Assembly (NCBI GenBank): GCA_030637775.1
Contig: DAOWFY010000126.1
Location: 1-5,826, forward strand
Direction: 5' to 3'
Source of the DNA: DAOVGU01 sp030637775 [NCBI: bacterium]
GTDB taxonomy: Bacteria; Ratteibacteria; UBA8468
DNA length: 5,826 nt
In this document: one piece after another, positions 1 through 5,547 of the stretch
Layout: each line of letters starts with the position of its first letter
Numbering within the stretch: the first letter of the stretch is position 1
Notes under the pieces: generated by a model
What the model was told of the DNA's origin: nothing
Database searches by the model: none
What the model saw: the letters and a program-made list of their open reading frames with translations, nothing else
Translations under genes and position numbers: made by a program

Positions 1-621
1 AATGTATTAAACCTTGCAATGGCTACAGAGACAAAACTTATCTATGCCTCCTCGGCGGCGGTCTATGGCAATGGACCGATACCAATGAAAGAGGATCGAA
101 AACTTTCTCCTTTAAATTCCTATGCCTCCTCCAAATGTATGATCGATAAGTTAGCAGAAAAGACAATGAAAGAAAAAAATATCTCAATCATAGGATTGCG
201 CTATTTTAATGTCTATGGTCCAAAAGAAGCGCATAAGGGTAAGTCGGCGAGTATGATCTGGCAACTGTCCAGAACAATAAAAGAAAAAAGGGTCCCCCGA
301 ATTTTCAAAGATGGGGAGCAGTCAAGGGACTTTATCTATGTTAAGGACGTTGTCTCGGCAAATATAAGAGCAATGGAAAGCAAAGAGAGGGGTATCTTTA
401 ACATCGGCACCGGTAAATCGGTGACCTTTAACAGAATTATTAAGATTCTAAATGAAATCTTTGGCACCTCCTTTCGACCAGAGTACTTTGATAATCCCTA
501 CAATTTCTATCAGAACCATACCCAGGCAGATACAAATCTTTCCTCCAAAATTTTAAAGTGGAAAAGCAGATTCTCCATTGAGGATGGAATCAAAGACTAT
601 TTTCCCTCCATAAAAATATGA
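1..621 (+). CDS. hldD: NAD(P)-dependent sugar-nucleotide epimerase, HldD-like (5' end outside window)
   Basis: The reading frame is open from base 1 to a TGA at 619-621, giving 206 visible residues; E. coli HldD is about 310, so the N-terminal Rossmann glycine motif is missing only because the window begins inside the gene. The visible part is an extended short-chain dehydrogenase. It has the YASSAAVYG segment (catalytic Ser region, 43-69), the YxxxK pair (Tyr codon 121-123, Lys 133-135), RYFNVYGP, then an H-K-G-K segment with Lys at 235-237 where HldD has its second active-site lysine, then RDFIYVKDV, GIFNIGTGKS and a late TQAD. This run of motifs matches ADP-L-glycero-D-manno-heptose 6-epimerase, which makes the heptose precursor for LPS inner core in the cytoplasm. 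A related epimerase of the GalE type is possible. Its stop overlaps the nikR start by four bases, so the two are probably co-transcribed, although no functional link is obvious. Confidence 0.8.
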   Translation, partial: NVLNLAMATETKLIYASSAAVYGNGPIPMKEDRKLSPLNSYASSKCMIDKLAEKTMKEKNISIIGLRYFNVYGPKEAHKGKSASMIWQLSRTIKEKRVPRIFKDGEQSRDFIYVKDVVSANIRAMESKERGIFNIGTGKSVTFNRIIKILNEIFGTSFRPEYFDNPYNFYQNHTQADTNLSSKILKWKSRFSIEDGIKDYFPSIKI

Positions 622-1037
622 AAGAGAAAGAGATAGTCCGTTTTGGGGTATCATTGGAAAAAGAACTTTTGCGGAGGTTCGACTCCCTTACCGGAGAGAA
701 AAAGTATCCTAATCGTTCTGAGGCAATCAGGGATTTAATCAGGGAGAACTTAGTCAAGAGGGAATGGATAAAGGGCGAAAAGGTGGCCGGCGTCATCACC
801 CTTGTTTATGACCATCACAAAAGGGAGCTGGTAAATACCTTAACCGATATCCAGCATCATTTTCATGAACTCATCATTTCCACCCAGCATATCCATTTAG
901 ATGAGGATAACTGTCTTGAGGTTGTGGTGGTAAAGGGAAAACCAAAGGAGGTCGGAAGTCTTGCCGACAGGCTTAAAGCCACCAAAGGCGTTAAGCACAG
1001 TTTCTTAATCATGACCACCATCGGAAAACAGATTTGA
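618..1037 (+). CDS. nikR: nickel-responsive transcriptional regulator NikR
   Basis: This 139-residue protein is of normal NikR length (E. coli 133). Residues 6-48 form a ribbon-helix-helix DNA-binding domain: the beta strand IVRFGVSL, then two helices containing NRSEAIRDLIRENL, the family signature. Residues 56-135 form the ACT-like nickel-binding and tetramerisation domain. By alignment to E. coli His76, His87, His89 and Cys95, all four square-planar nickel ligands are present as His80, His91, His93 and Cys99, within the QHHFHEL and QHIHLDEDNCLE segments. The protein reads more like Pyrococcus-type NikR (for example VAGVITLVY, CLEVVVVKG, GVKHSFLIMT) than the enterobacterial one. NikR normally binds DNA when nickel is sufficient and represses nickel uptake. 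The ATG at 618 overlaps the upstream TGA (ATGA) and has no clear Shine-Dalgarno, which suggests translational coupling. The likely target is the transport operon immediately downstream. Confidence 0.95.
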   Translation: MKEKEIVRFGVSLEKELLRRFDSLTGEKKYPNRSEAIRDLIRENLVKREWIKGEKVAGVITLVYDHHKRELVNTLTDIQHHFHELIISTQHIHLDEDNCLEVVVVKGKPKEVGSLADRLKATKGVKHSFLIMTTIGKQI

Positions 1038-1061
1038 CATTTAAGATTTTTTTGTTAAAAT
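1034..1061 (+). promoter_or_regulatory. sigma-70-type promoter for the receptor/transporter operon
   Basis: A perfect -35 hexamer TTGACA (1034-1039), overlapping the nikR stop codon, is followed by a 16-base AT-rich spacer. The -10 is TAAAAT (1056-1061), five of six matches to consensus, with a TG two bases before it (1053-1054) as in extended -10 promoters. Transcription would start near 1067-1069, leaving a leader of about 240 bases before the receptor start. The match is visible directly; activity is inferred, and the organism's sigma factor preference is unknown. Confidence 0.65.
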
Positions 1062-1073
1062 TTTTTTACTCTT

Positions 1074-1104
1074 TAGTAGCACGAAATTAAAAAATGTGCT
1101 ATTA
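1074..1104 (+). promoter_or_regulatory. putative NikR operator (spaced dyad)
   Basis: TAGTAGCAC (1074-1082) and GTGCTATTA (1096-1104) are inverted copies with one mismatch, separated by 13 AT-rich bases. The 27-31 base overall span matches NikR operators, whose half-sites lie about two helical turns apart (GTATGA-N16-TCATAC in E. coli spans 28; GTGTTAC-type half-sites with a similar spacer are described in other lineages). The dyad sits roughly at +6 to +37 of the predicted promoter, 37 bases after nikR, so bound NikR would overlap the start region or block the polymerase. As RNA it could also form a 9-pair stem with one G-U, but no U-run follows. Assignment to NikR is inference from geometry and neighbourhood. 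Confidence 0.55.
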
Positions 1105-1153
1105 TAAATGTAGAATAAAAATACCAGAATCAATCAGAGGGAGAAAGGAGGTG

Positions 1154-1309
1154 ATGATTAAAATATTGAAAATTAAAAATGCAGAAGGCAGCCTCACTCA
1201 AAAGCAAGGACTGCCTTCCGCTGGTACTCAGGTAGAAAATCCACCTAAGTCCGGTAATATTATACCGCATCTGGACTTAGGTGGCAACAGAAAAATTGAA
1301 AGGAGATGA
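1154..1309 (+). CDS. possible small leader ORF (51 aa), unrecognised
   Basis: The ATG at 1154 follows an exceptionally complete anti-16S match, AAAGGAGGTGAT (1144-1155), though the core GGAGG ends only two bases before the ATG. The frame is open for 51 codons and its TGA (1307-1309) ends two bases before the preferred receptor start at 1312, which would allow translational coupling. The frame also extends upstream to an ATG at 1094, but that start lacks a ribosome site and lies inside the dyad. The peptide begins MIKILKIKNAEG and has a polar, proline- and glycine-containing remainder with no signal peptide, membrane helix or motif that I recognise. Both leader hairpins lie within it. It may be a leader peptide acting with those structures, or a chance frame. 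Confidence 0.25.
   Translation: MIKILKIKNAEGSLTQKQGLPSAGTQVENPPKSGNIIPHLDLGGNRKIERR
1181..1221 (+). promoter_or_regulatory. leader hairpin 1
   Basis: GAAGGCAG (1184-1191) pairs perfectly with CTGCCTTC (1211-1218), and the stem continues outward after one mismatch with GC (1181-1182) to GC (1220-1221). Inside, CCT (1192-1194) can pair with AGG (1207-1209), leaving a loop of about 12 bases. No U-run follows, so it is not an intrinsic terminator. It lies in the predicted 5' leader of the receptor mRNA and is probably an RNA regulatory element or part of one; its class is not recognised. Confidence 0.45.
1226..1284 (+). promoter_or_regulatory. leader hairpin 2 with a competing alternative pairing
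   Basis: CCACCTAAGTCC (1241-1252) and GGACTTAGGTGG (1273-1284) form a perfect 12-base-pair stem. Within it GGTA (1253-1256) and TACC (1263-1266) form a small inner stem, and GCATCT is left as a one-sided bulge. ACTCAGGT (1226-1233) is an imperfect copy of the 3' arm and can pair with ACCTAAGT (1243-1250) with a single mismatch, so the two structures exclude each other. The 3' arm ends 16 bases before the receptor AGGAG and no U-run follows. This suggests a switch acting on translation or mRNA stability more than a classical terminator. The pairing is seen directly; the regulatory role is inferred. Confidence 0.5.
1298..1305 (+). promoter_or_regulatory. ribosome binding site of the TonB-dependent receptor
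   Basis: GAAAGGAG (1298-1305) touches the first in-frame ATG at 1306 but lies six bases before the second ATG at 1312. Normal spacing therefore favours 1312 as the real start, which shortens the protein by two residues (Met-Lys). Confidence 0.7.
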
Positions 1310-1311
1310 AA

Positions 1312-3582
1312 ATGTTGTCATTTAAGAGGTTAGCAGTTTTGGTAGTAGGGATTTTTCTAACTGTCCTTGTCCAAACTGCCCTGGCTGAAGAAAAAGAGGA
1401 AAAGGAAAAAGTCTTTAAGTTAGGAGATGTAGTAGTTACTGCCACTCGTTATGAGAAGGCGGTTGAGGATGCACCGGGAAGTGTTGTTGTAATTAGTAAG
1501 GAGGAAATAGAAAAATTCCACCTTGTAGGTGTGGATGAGGCGATTAAATTCTCCCCGGGGGTACACAGCCGCAGGTCAAAGGGACGCTGGTCTATCGGTG
1601 GAGGATTTTCTCTAAGGGGCTTTGACGATTATAAGCGTTGCCTTGTTTTGGTAGATGGACAGGAAAGACAGGACTACGATACCATTCCCATCGAGATAAT
1701 TGAAAGGATTGAAGTTGTAAAGGGTCCTTTCTCCGCCTTATATGGCGACAAAGCTCTTGGGGGAGTGGTAAATATCATTACCAAAACTCCGGAGGAAAGA
1801 ATACTTCAATTGGATGCCGGGGTAGAATCGTATAATACAGGGGTCTACAAACTCCTTTATGGTGATAAGACTGGTAAGTTAGATTTCCTGTTTTCTGTTC
1901 AAAAAAGTAAGTCGGATGGATATGTAAGTAACCTTTATACGGTCAAAGAGTATATCGGTAAGAGCGCTGCTACGGCAACGGTGACTGGCTGGGAAAAGAC
2001 CAAGGATAAATATGGAGATACATGTTATCTGGTAGGAGACAAGGGAAATAACTGGATGGAAAACGACCATTACAACCTAAAACTTGGTTATGAGCTCTCT
2101 CCCGAGGCAAAGCTCGGACTACAATTTTATTATAAGGATTACAACTATGGATATAAGAATGGAGAAAGTTACCTTATAGATACCGCTACCGGCAATGTGA
2201 TTCAGCCTGCTGTCGGTGAGAGTACCGTCGTGGAAATCAGTCCCGGCGGCACAAAACTCAAGGTATATGGTACAGGATTTGAATCCAGTTATGGTGGTGG
2301 ACCAGGCTATGGCTCCACCCTCTCCTATGACCAAGAACTTACCGAGAGAGTAACCATCGGTACCAAGCTCGGCTGGGATACCTATGACCACTGGTATGCC
2401 GATGCATACGATAATTACTCCACCACTGTATACAATAGACTCTGGACAGGCTTGCAGTCAACGATTGACCTTACTGATAAGCATATCCTTACAACCGGTC
2501 TAGACTGGCGAGATGAGGATGTAAATTGCGAGAAGTGGGAACTATCTGACTGGAAGGATGTCAAGAGCAAAACGACGTTAAACTTGGAAATGTCCGGTAA
2601 GGTCAATAGCTGGGGAATCTATCTTCAGGACGAGTGGAAGATCTTAGAAAACTTAAGCCTTTTTTCCGGGGGCAGGTATGATAAGTGGGGAACCTCGGAT
2701 GGAAAAAATTCTTACTGGAATTCGGCAACGGACAGCTACATCAGTGAATCCTTCTCCAGTAACAGCGAAGATAGTTTCAATCCTAAATTGGCAGCAGTTT
2801 ATAAACCGAAAGAAAAAACTACTCTTCGCTCTTCAATTGGCACAGCATTTCGTGGTCCAGAGGCAACCAATCTCTATAAGGACTGGTACTACTATGGCAA
2901 GCTTTATCGGGGTAATCCAGAACTTAAACCGGAAAAGAACCAGGCCTGGGAGATAGGGATTGACCAGAAATTATGGAAGGGTGCAAAGGGAGGAATAACC
3001 TACTTTGATAACAGAATGGATGACTATATCTGCCGAAGGACACTTACAGATAGCGAGGTTGATGAATACAATAGCACCTATGGAACAAGCTACGACTATG
3101 AAAAGATTACCCAATACGACAATGTCGCCGAGGCAAAGAGTGCAGGAGTTGAAATAGGTCTTGAGCAGAAATTACCGGCAGGCTTTTCTATCTTTACAAA
3201 CTGGACCTATAATGAAACAGAGGTTCTGAAGAACCCTGCCAATCCAGACTCAGTGGGGAAGCATCTGACATATGTCCCGGAGAATATCTTTAATACCGGG
3301 CTTAACTACACCAAAGAATTTGCTAAGAAGAGAAAACTTTCGGTCAGTTTGACTGGCCGATATGAGGACAAGGTATACACCAAAGATGATAACTCAGATA
3401 TTTATGACGGTGCCTATGGAGGGTATGAGGATTACTTTGTGGCAGATTTTAAACTAACATATGCCTTCGGAAAAAATTACGAGTTGATGTTTACGGTGGA
3501 TAATCTCTTTGACGAAGAGTATTATCAATACTACAAGTCGCCGGGGCGAACCTTCGGATTGATGACAAGAATTAAGTTCTGA
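1312..3582 (+). CDS. TonB-dependent outer-membrane receptor, probably for a nickel or other metal chelate
   Basis: The protein has 756 residues from the ATG at 1312 (758 from 1306). It has a signal peptide at residues 1-25 (basic MLSFKR, hydrophobic core, cleavage after ALA) and a short Glu/Lys-rich linker. A BtuB-like TonB box, DVVVTATR, lies at residues 39-46. A plug domain to about residue 165 includes LVLVDGQ and IERIEVVKGPFSALYG...GGVVNIIT. The remaining residues form a 22-strand-type beta barrel with Tyr/Trp/Asp-rich loops, the conserved GNPELKPEK segment near residue 534, a final VDNLFDEEYY motif and a terminal Phe as used by the BAM machinery. It should import a scarce ligand across the outer membrane using TonB-ExbBD energy; none of those partners is in the window. 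The family's sequence does not fix the ligand: cobalamin and siderophore receptors share this architecture. NikR and the spaced dyad upstream point to nickel, as for FrpB4 of Helicobacter pylori. The gene is intact. Confidence 0.92.
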   Translation: MLSFKRLAVLVVGIFLTVLVQTALAEEKEEKEKVFKLGDVVVTATRYEKAVEDAPGSVVVISKEEIEKFHLVGVDEAIKFSPGVHSRRSKGRWSIGGGFSLRGFDDYKRCLVLVDGQERQDYDTIPIEIIERIEVVKGPFSALYGDKALGGVVNIITKTPEERILQLDAGVESYNTGVYKLLYGDKTGKLDFLFSVQKSKSDGYVSNLYTVKEYIGKSAATATVTGWEKTKDKYGDTCYLVGDKGNNWMENDHYNLKLGYELSPEAKLGLQFYYKDYNYGYKNGESYLIDTATGNVIQPAVGESTVVEISPGGTKLKVYGTGFESSYGGGPGYGSTLSYDQELTERVTIGTKLGWDTYDHWYADAYDNYSTTVYNRLWTGLQSTIDLTDKHILTTGLDWRDEDVNCEKWELSDWKDVKSKTTLNLEMSGKVNSWGIYLQDEWKILENLSLFSGGRYDKWGTSDGKNSYWNSATDSYISESFSSNSEDSFNPKLAAVYKPKEKTTLRSSIGTAFRGPEATNLYKDWYYYGKLYRGNPELKPEKNQAWEIGIDQKLWKGAKGGITYFDNRMDDYICRRTLTDSEVDEYNSTYGTSYDYEKITQYDNVAEAKSAGVEIGLEQKLPAGFSIFTNWTYNETEVLKNPANPDSVGKHLTYVPENIFNTGLNYTKEFAKKRKLSVSLTGRYEDKVYTKDDNSDIYDGAYGGYEDYFVADFKLTYAFGKNYELMFTVDNLFDEEYYQYYKSPGRTFGLMTRIKF

Positions 3583-3595
3583 GAAAAAACATATT

Positions 3596-4510
3596 ATGAA
3601 TGGAAGAATTAAGTGGCTGGGTATAATTTTACTCATTATCCTGGCCACTTTTTCTTCCTATGCTTTGAGTTTACGGCGAGAAAACCTTGTAACCAACACC
3701 CTCCCCCTTACCCCCTCCCCTCAAGGGAGGGGTAAAGAGGGAATAGAAAGAATCATTTCTTTGTATAGTGCCGCTACCCAAATACTCTATGATCTGGGTA
3801 TGGCAAAGAGAATCGTTGGAGTGAATCGTAGCAGTAGCAACCCTCCTGGTGCAGAAAAGAAGGTACAGTTAGGACGTGGTTTCGGCCATATCAATATTGA
3901 GATGGTTATGGCTTTAGAGCCGGATATAGTATTTGCCTGGAGGCCAGACGGTAAAGTTCTTAAAGAAAAGGGAATTCCTGTATTTGTGCGCGATAGTGAT
4001 ACCTGCGATATAAAGAGAGTAATCGGCTTGGTAAGGGATATTGGAAAGGTTGTGGGAAAAGAAGTTCAAGCCGAAGAGATTGCTTATCATATGCAGGAAA
4101 GGATAGACAAAATAAAGAAAAAAACTGCATATATTCAGTCTAAACCGCTGGTCTATTTTGAATCAGGCTCTCTGGGACACACAAGAGGTCCTGGTTCCCT
4201 CACCTATGATTTAATTACTCTTGCTGGAGGAGAAAATATAGCCAATGACAAATTGGTTGCTTTTCCTCTTCTGAGCAATGAGTATATCATTACTAAGAAT
4301 CCAGAGATTATTATTGTGGAGGAATATGGCGCCTCCATTGAAAAGAGAATTGAAGAGATAAAGGGAAGAGATGGTTGGCAGGAGATTAAAGCAATCAAGA
4401 ACAACAAAATATTCAGAAGTCCTGTCTATTATACCGATTACGCTCCAAGATGCATTGAGGGATTGGAGCAGTTTGCCAAATGGTTCCATCCTGAGATATT
4501 CAAAGAATGA
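3596..4510 (+). CDS. periplasmic metal-chelate-binding protein of an ABC importer (BtuF/FecB/TroA-like)
   Basis: The protein has 304 residues. Residues 1-23 form a signal peptide (Arg/Lys near the start, then WLGIILLIILATFSSYA); there is no lipobox cysteine, so the protein should be soluble in the periplasm, as fits a Gram-negative. The mature part is a class III binding protein. The first lobe starts ERIISLYSAATQILYDLG near residue 51, contains INIEMVMALEPDIVFAW (99-115), and is joined by a long helix (about 153-176). The second lobe has the GPGSLTYDLITLAGGENIA signature (198-216), then NEYIITKNPEIIIVEEYG and a C-terminal helix with GLEQFAKWFHP. The usual BtuF YP-type ligand segment after the first strand is replaced by NRSSSNPPG, so cobalamin is not supported. 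Residues 35-49 are encoded by an embedded palindromic repeat. The start has no Shine-Dalgarno and lies 13 bases after the receptor stop; it is chosen because it supplies the signal peptide. The stop overlaps the permease start (ATGA). Confidence 0.85.
   Translation: MNGRIKWLGIILLIILATFSSYALSLRRENLVTNTLPLTPSPQGRGKEGIERIISLYSAATQILYDLGMAKRIVGVNRSSSNPPGAEKKVQLGRGFGHINIEMVMALEPDIVFAWRPDGKVLKEKGIPVFVRDSDTCDIKRVIGLVRDIGKVVGKEVQAEEIAYHMQERIDKIKKKTAYIQSKPLVYFESGSLGHTRGPGSLTYDLITLAGGENIANDKLVAFPLLSNEYIITKNPEIIIVEEYGASIEKRIEEIKGRDGWQEIKAIKNNKIFRSPVYYTDYAPRCIEGLEQFAKWFHPEIFKE
3611..3656 (+). terminator. intrinsic-terminator-like hairpin inside the binding-protein signal-peptide codons
   Basis: The 5' arm 3611-3627 (AAGTGGCTGGGTATAAT) pairs with 3635-3650 (ATTATCCTGGCCACTT). 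This gives 16 pairs, 14 Watson-Crick and two G-U, with one bulged T at 3622 and a seven-base loop. The 3' arm runs directly into TTTCTT, giving TTTTTCTT at 3649-3656, the form of a Rho-independent terminator. It begins 29 bases after the receptor stop and 15 bases after the binding-protein start, so it is inside coding sequence. It could reduce read-through into the ABC genes unless ribosomes translating the signal peptide disrupt it. Structure is seen; termination is inferred. Confidence 0.55.
3699..3741 (+). repeat. GC-rich palindromic repeat (REP/RPE-like) embedded in frame
   Basis: This C-rich then G-rich palindrome pairs TTACCCC (3708-3714) and TCCC (3716-3719) with GGGAGGGGTAA (3725-3735), with a single bulged C and a five-base CTCAA loop. 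An outer CCCTC (3699-3703) pairs with GAGGG (3737-3741). It is read as TLPLTPSPQGRGKEG, a peptide of the type (LTPSPQGRG) often produced when dispersed intergenic palindromes fall inside genes. Its base composition differs sharply from its surroundings. It lies between the signal peptide and the folded domain, where extra residues are tolerated. Confidence 0.65.
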
Positions 4511-5547
4511 AGGCCAAAGAATTTATTGCTAAAAGGCAATTTAAGTGGAGCCTAATTCTTATAGCTCTAATCGTCGGTTTATTAATGAGTATGATCTTTG
4601 CCCTAACTATCGGTTCAACTCCCATTCATCCTTTTGTGATAGCCAAGATACTTTTATCTAAAATAGTAAATCTCACCAAGGATTGGCCAGGATATTTTGA
4701 ATCAATAGTAATTGGGGTCAGGCTTCCCAGAATTTTGTTGGGAGCCCTTGTGGGGGCGGCCTTAGGAATTGCCGGTTGTAGTATGCAGGGAATGTTCAGG
4801 AATCCGATGGCTTCCCCTTATGTTACAGGAATTGCCTCGGGGAGTGCATTTGGCGCCTCTTTGGTGATAGCTTTGGGGTTAGGGTGGGGATGGGTTGGAC
4901 CCTCAGCATTTATATTTTCTGTCTCTACTGCATTTTTAGTCTATTTTATCGCGAAGACAAGAGGGAAAATTCCCGTGGGGACATTACTCTTAACCGGAAT
5001 TGCTATCTCACTTTTCTTCTCTGCTTTAGTCTCCTTTACTCAGTATGTTGCCGGGGAAAGGCAGCTACGCCAGATTGTTTTCTGGCTTATGGGTGGATTG
5101 TGGGCAAGCAACTGGAATAAGGTACTCAGTTCTTTCCCCTTAATTCTTTTAGGAAGTATCGGAATATCATTTTTCAGTCGGGATTTAAATCTTCTCCTTA
5201 CTGGTGAGGAATCGGCATTGGATTTAGGTGTTGGGGTGGAGAATGTAAGAAAAATGGTTCTTGTCTTGGCCTCTTTAATTACGGCAAGTGCTGTAGCCGC
5301 CTGTGGCATAATTGGATTTGTGGGCTTAATCATTCCCCACATCATGAGGATTTTGGTTGGACCCGACCATCGGATACTTCTACCCTCTTCTTTCTTAGGA
5401 GGAGCGATATTCTTAATCTGGACAGATACGCTTGCCCGCAGAATCATTGCCCCTACAGAACTGCCAGTAGGGATTATTACCGCAATTTTGGGAGTGCCAT
5501 TTTTCCTCTTTCTTCTCCGTAAGAGAAAGAGGCAAATAGGATTTTAA
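4507..5547 (+). CDS. FecCD/BtuC-type ABC transporter permease
   Basis: The protein has 346 residues, typical for the FecCD family, which forms a homodimeric channel with about ten transmembrane helices per subunit. Hydrophobic segments run from residue 15 to the C-terminus. Family motifs appear in order: GVRLPRILLGALVGAALGIAG (70-90), MQGMFRNPMASPYVTGIASGSAFGA (93-117), IVFWLMGGL (190-198), GEESALDLGV (233-242, the region contacting the ATPase), GFVGLIIPHIMRILVGPDHRILLPSS (270-295) and ELPVGIITAILGVPFFLFLL (318-337). The tail is basic (RKRKRQIGF), in line with a cytoplasmic C-terminus. It should move the chelate or metal delivered by the upstream binding protein across the inner membrane. Its ATG overlaps the binding-protein stop by four bases and its TAA overlaps the ATPase ATG by one base, so the three are translationally coupled. 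The family carries siderophores, haem and cobalamin, and the sequence alone does not tell which. Confidence 0.93.
   Translation: MKAKEFIAKRQFKWSLILIALIVGLLMSMIFALTIGSTPIHPFVIAKILLSKIVNLTKDWPGYFESIVIGVRLPRILLGALVGAALGIAGCSMQGMFRNPMASPYVTGIASGSAFGASLVIALGLGWGWVGPSAFIFSVSTAFLVYFIAKTRGKIPVGTLLLTGIAISLFFSALVSFTQYVAGERQLRQIVFWLMGGLWASNWNKVLSSFPLILLGSIGISFFSRDLNLLLTGEESALDLGVGVENVRKMVLVLASLITASAVAACGIIGFVGLIIPHIMRILVGPDHRILLPSSFLGGAIFLIWTDTLARRIIAPTELPVGIITAILGVPFFLFLLRKRKRQIGF

Noticed and set aside
1038-1070. Intrinsic terminator after nikR (T-rich runs at 1047-1053 and 1061-1067)
   Set aside because: No GC-rich stem precedes either T-run; the region is better explained as the -35/-10 promoter.
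1094-1153. Longer version of the small leader ORF starting at ATG 1094
   Set aside because: No ribosome site precedes it, it begins inside the dyad half-site region, and the first 20 codons are AT-rich with no coding character. Only the 1154 start has a Shine-Dalgarno.
1253-1266. GGTAATATTATACC palindrome as a second NikR operator
   Set aside because: The half-sites are nearly adjacent, unlike NikR sites with half-sites about two helical turns apart; it is the inner stem of leader hairpin 2.
1105-1305. Cobalamin riboswitch upstream of the receptor
   Set aside because: I could not find the conserved GCCACTG-type B12 box or the flanking core segments. This was judged by eye, so a covariance-model scan would be decisive.
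2678-2956. Plus-strand 92-codon open frame within the receptor gene
   Set aside because: It is an out-of-frame shadow within the beta-barrel coding region with no motif.
1312-3582. Calling the receptor BtuB (cobalamin)
   Set aside because: The TonB box and architecture are BtuB-like, but these are shared by many receptors. The NikR neighbour and lack of a visible cobalamin riboswitch argue against naming the ligand.
5040-5447. Minus-strand 135-codon open frame within the permease gene
   Set aside because: It is antisense to a clearly coding FecCD permease, has no recognisable domain, and is the mirror of strong codon structure on the plus strand.
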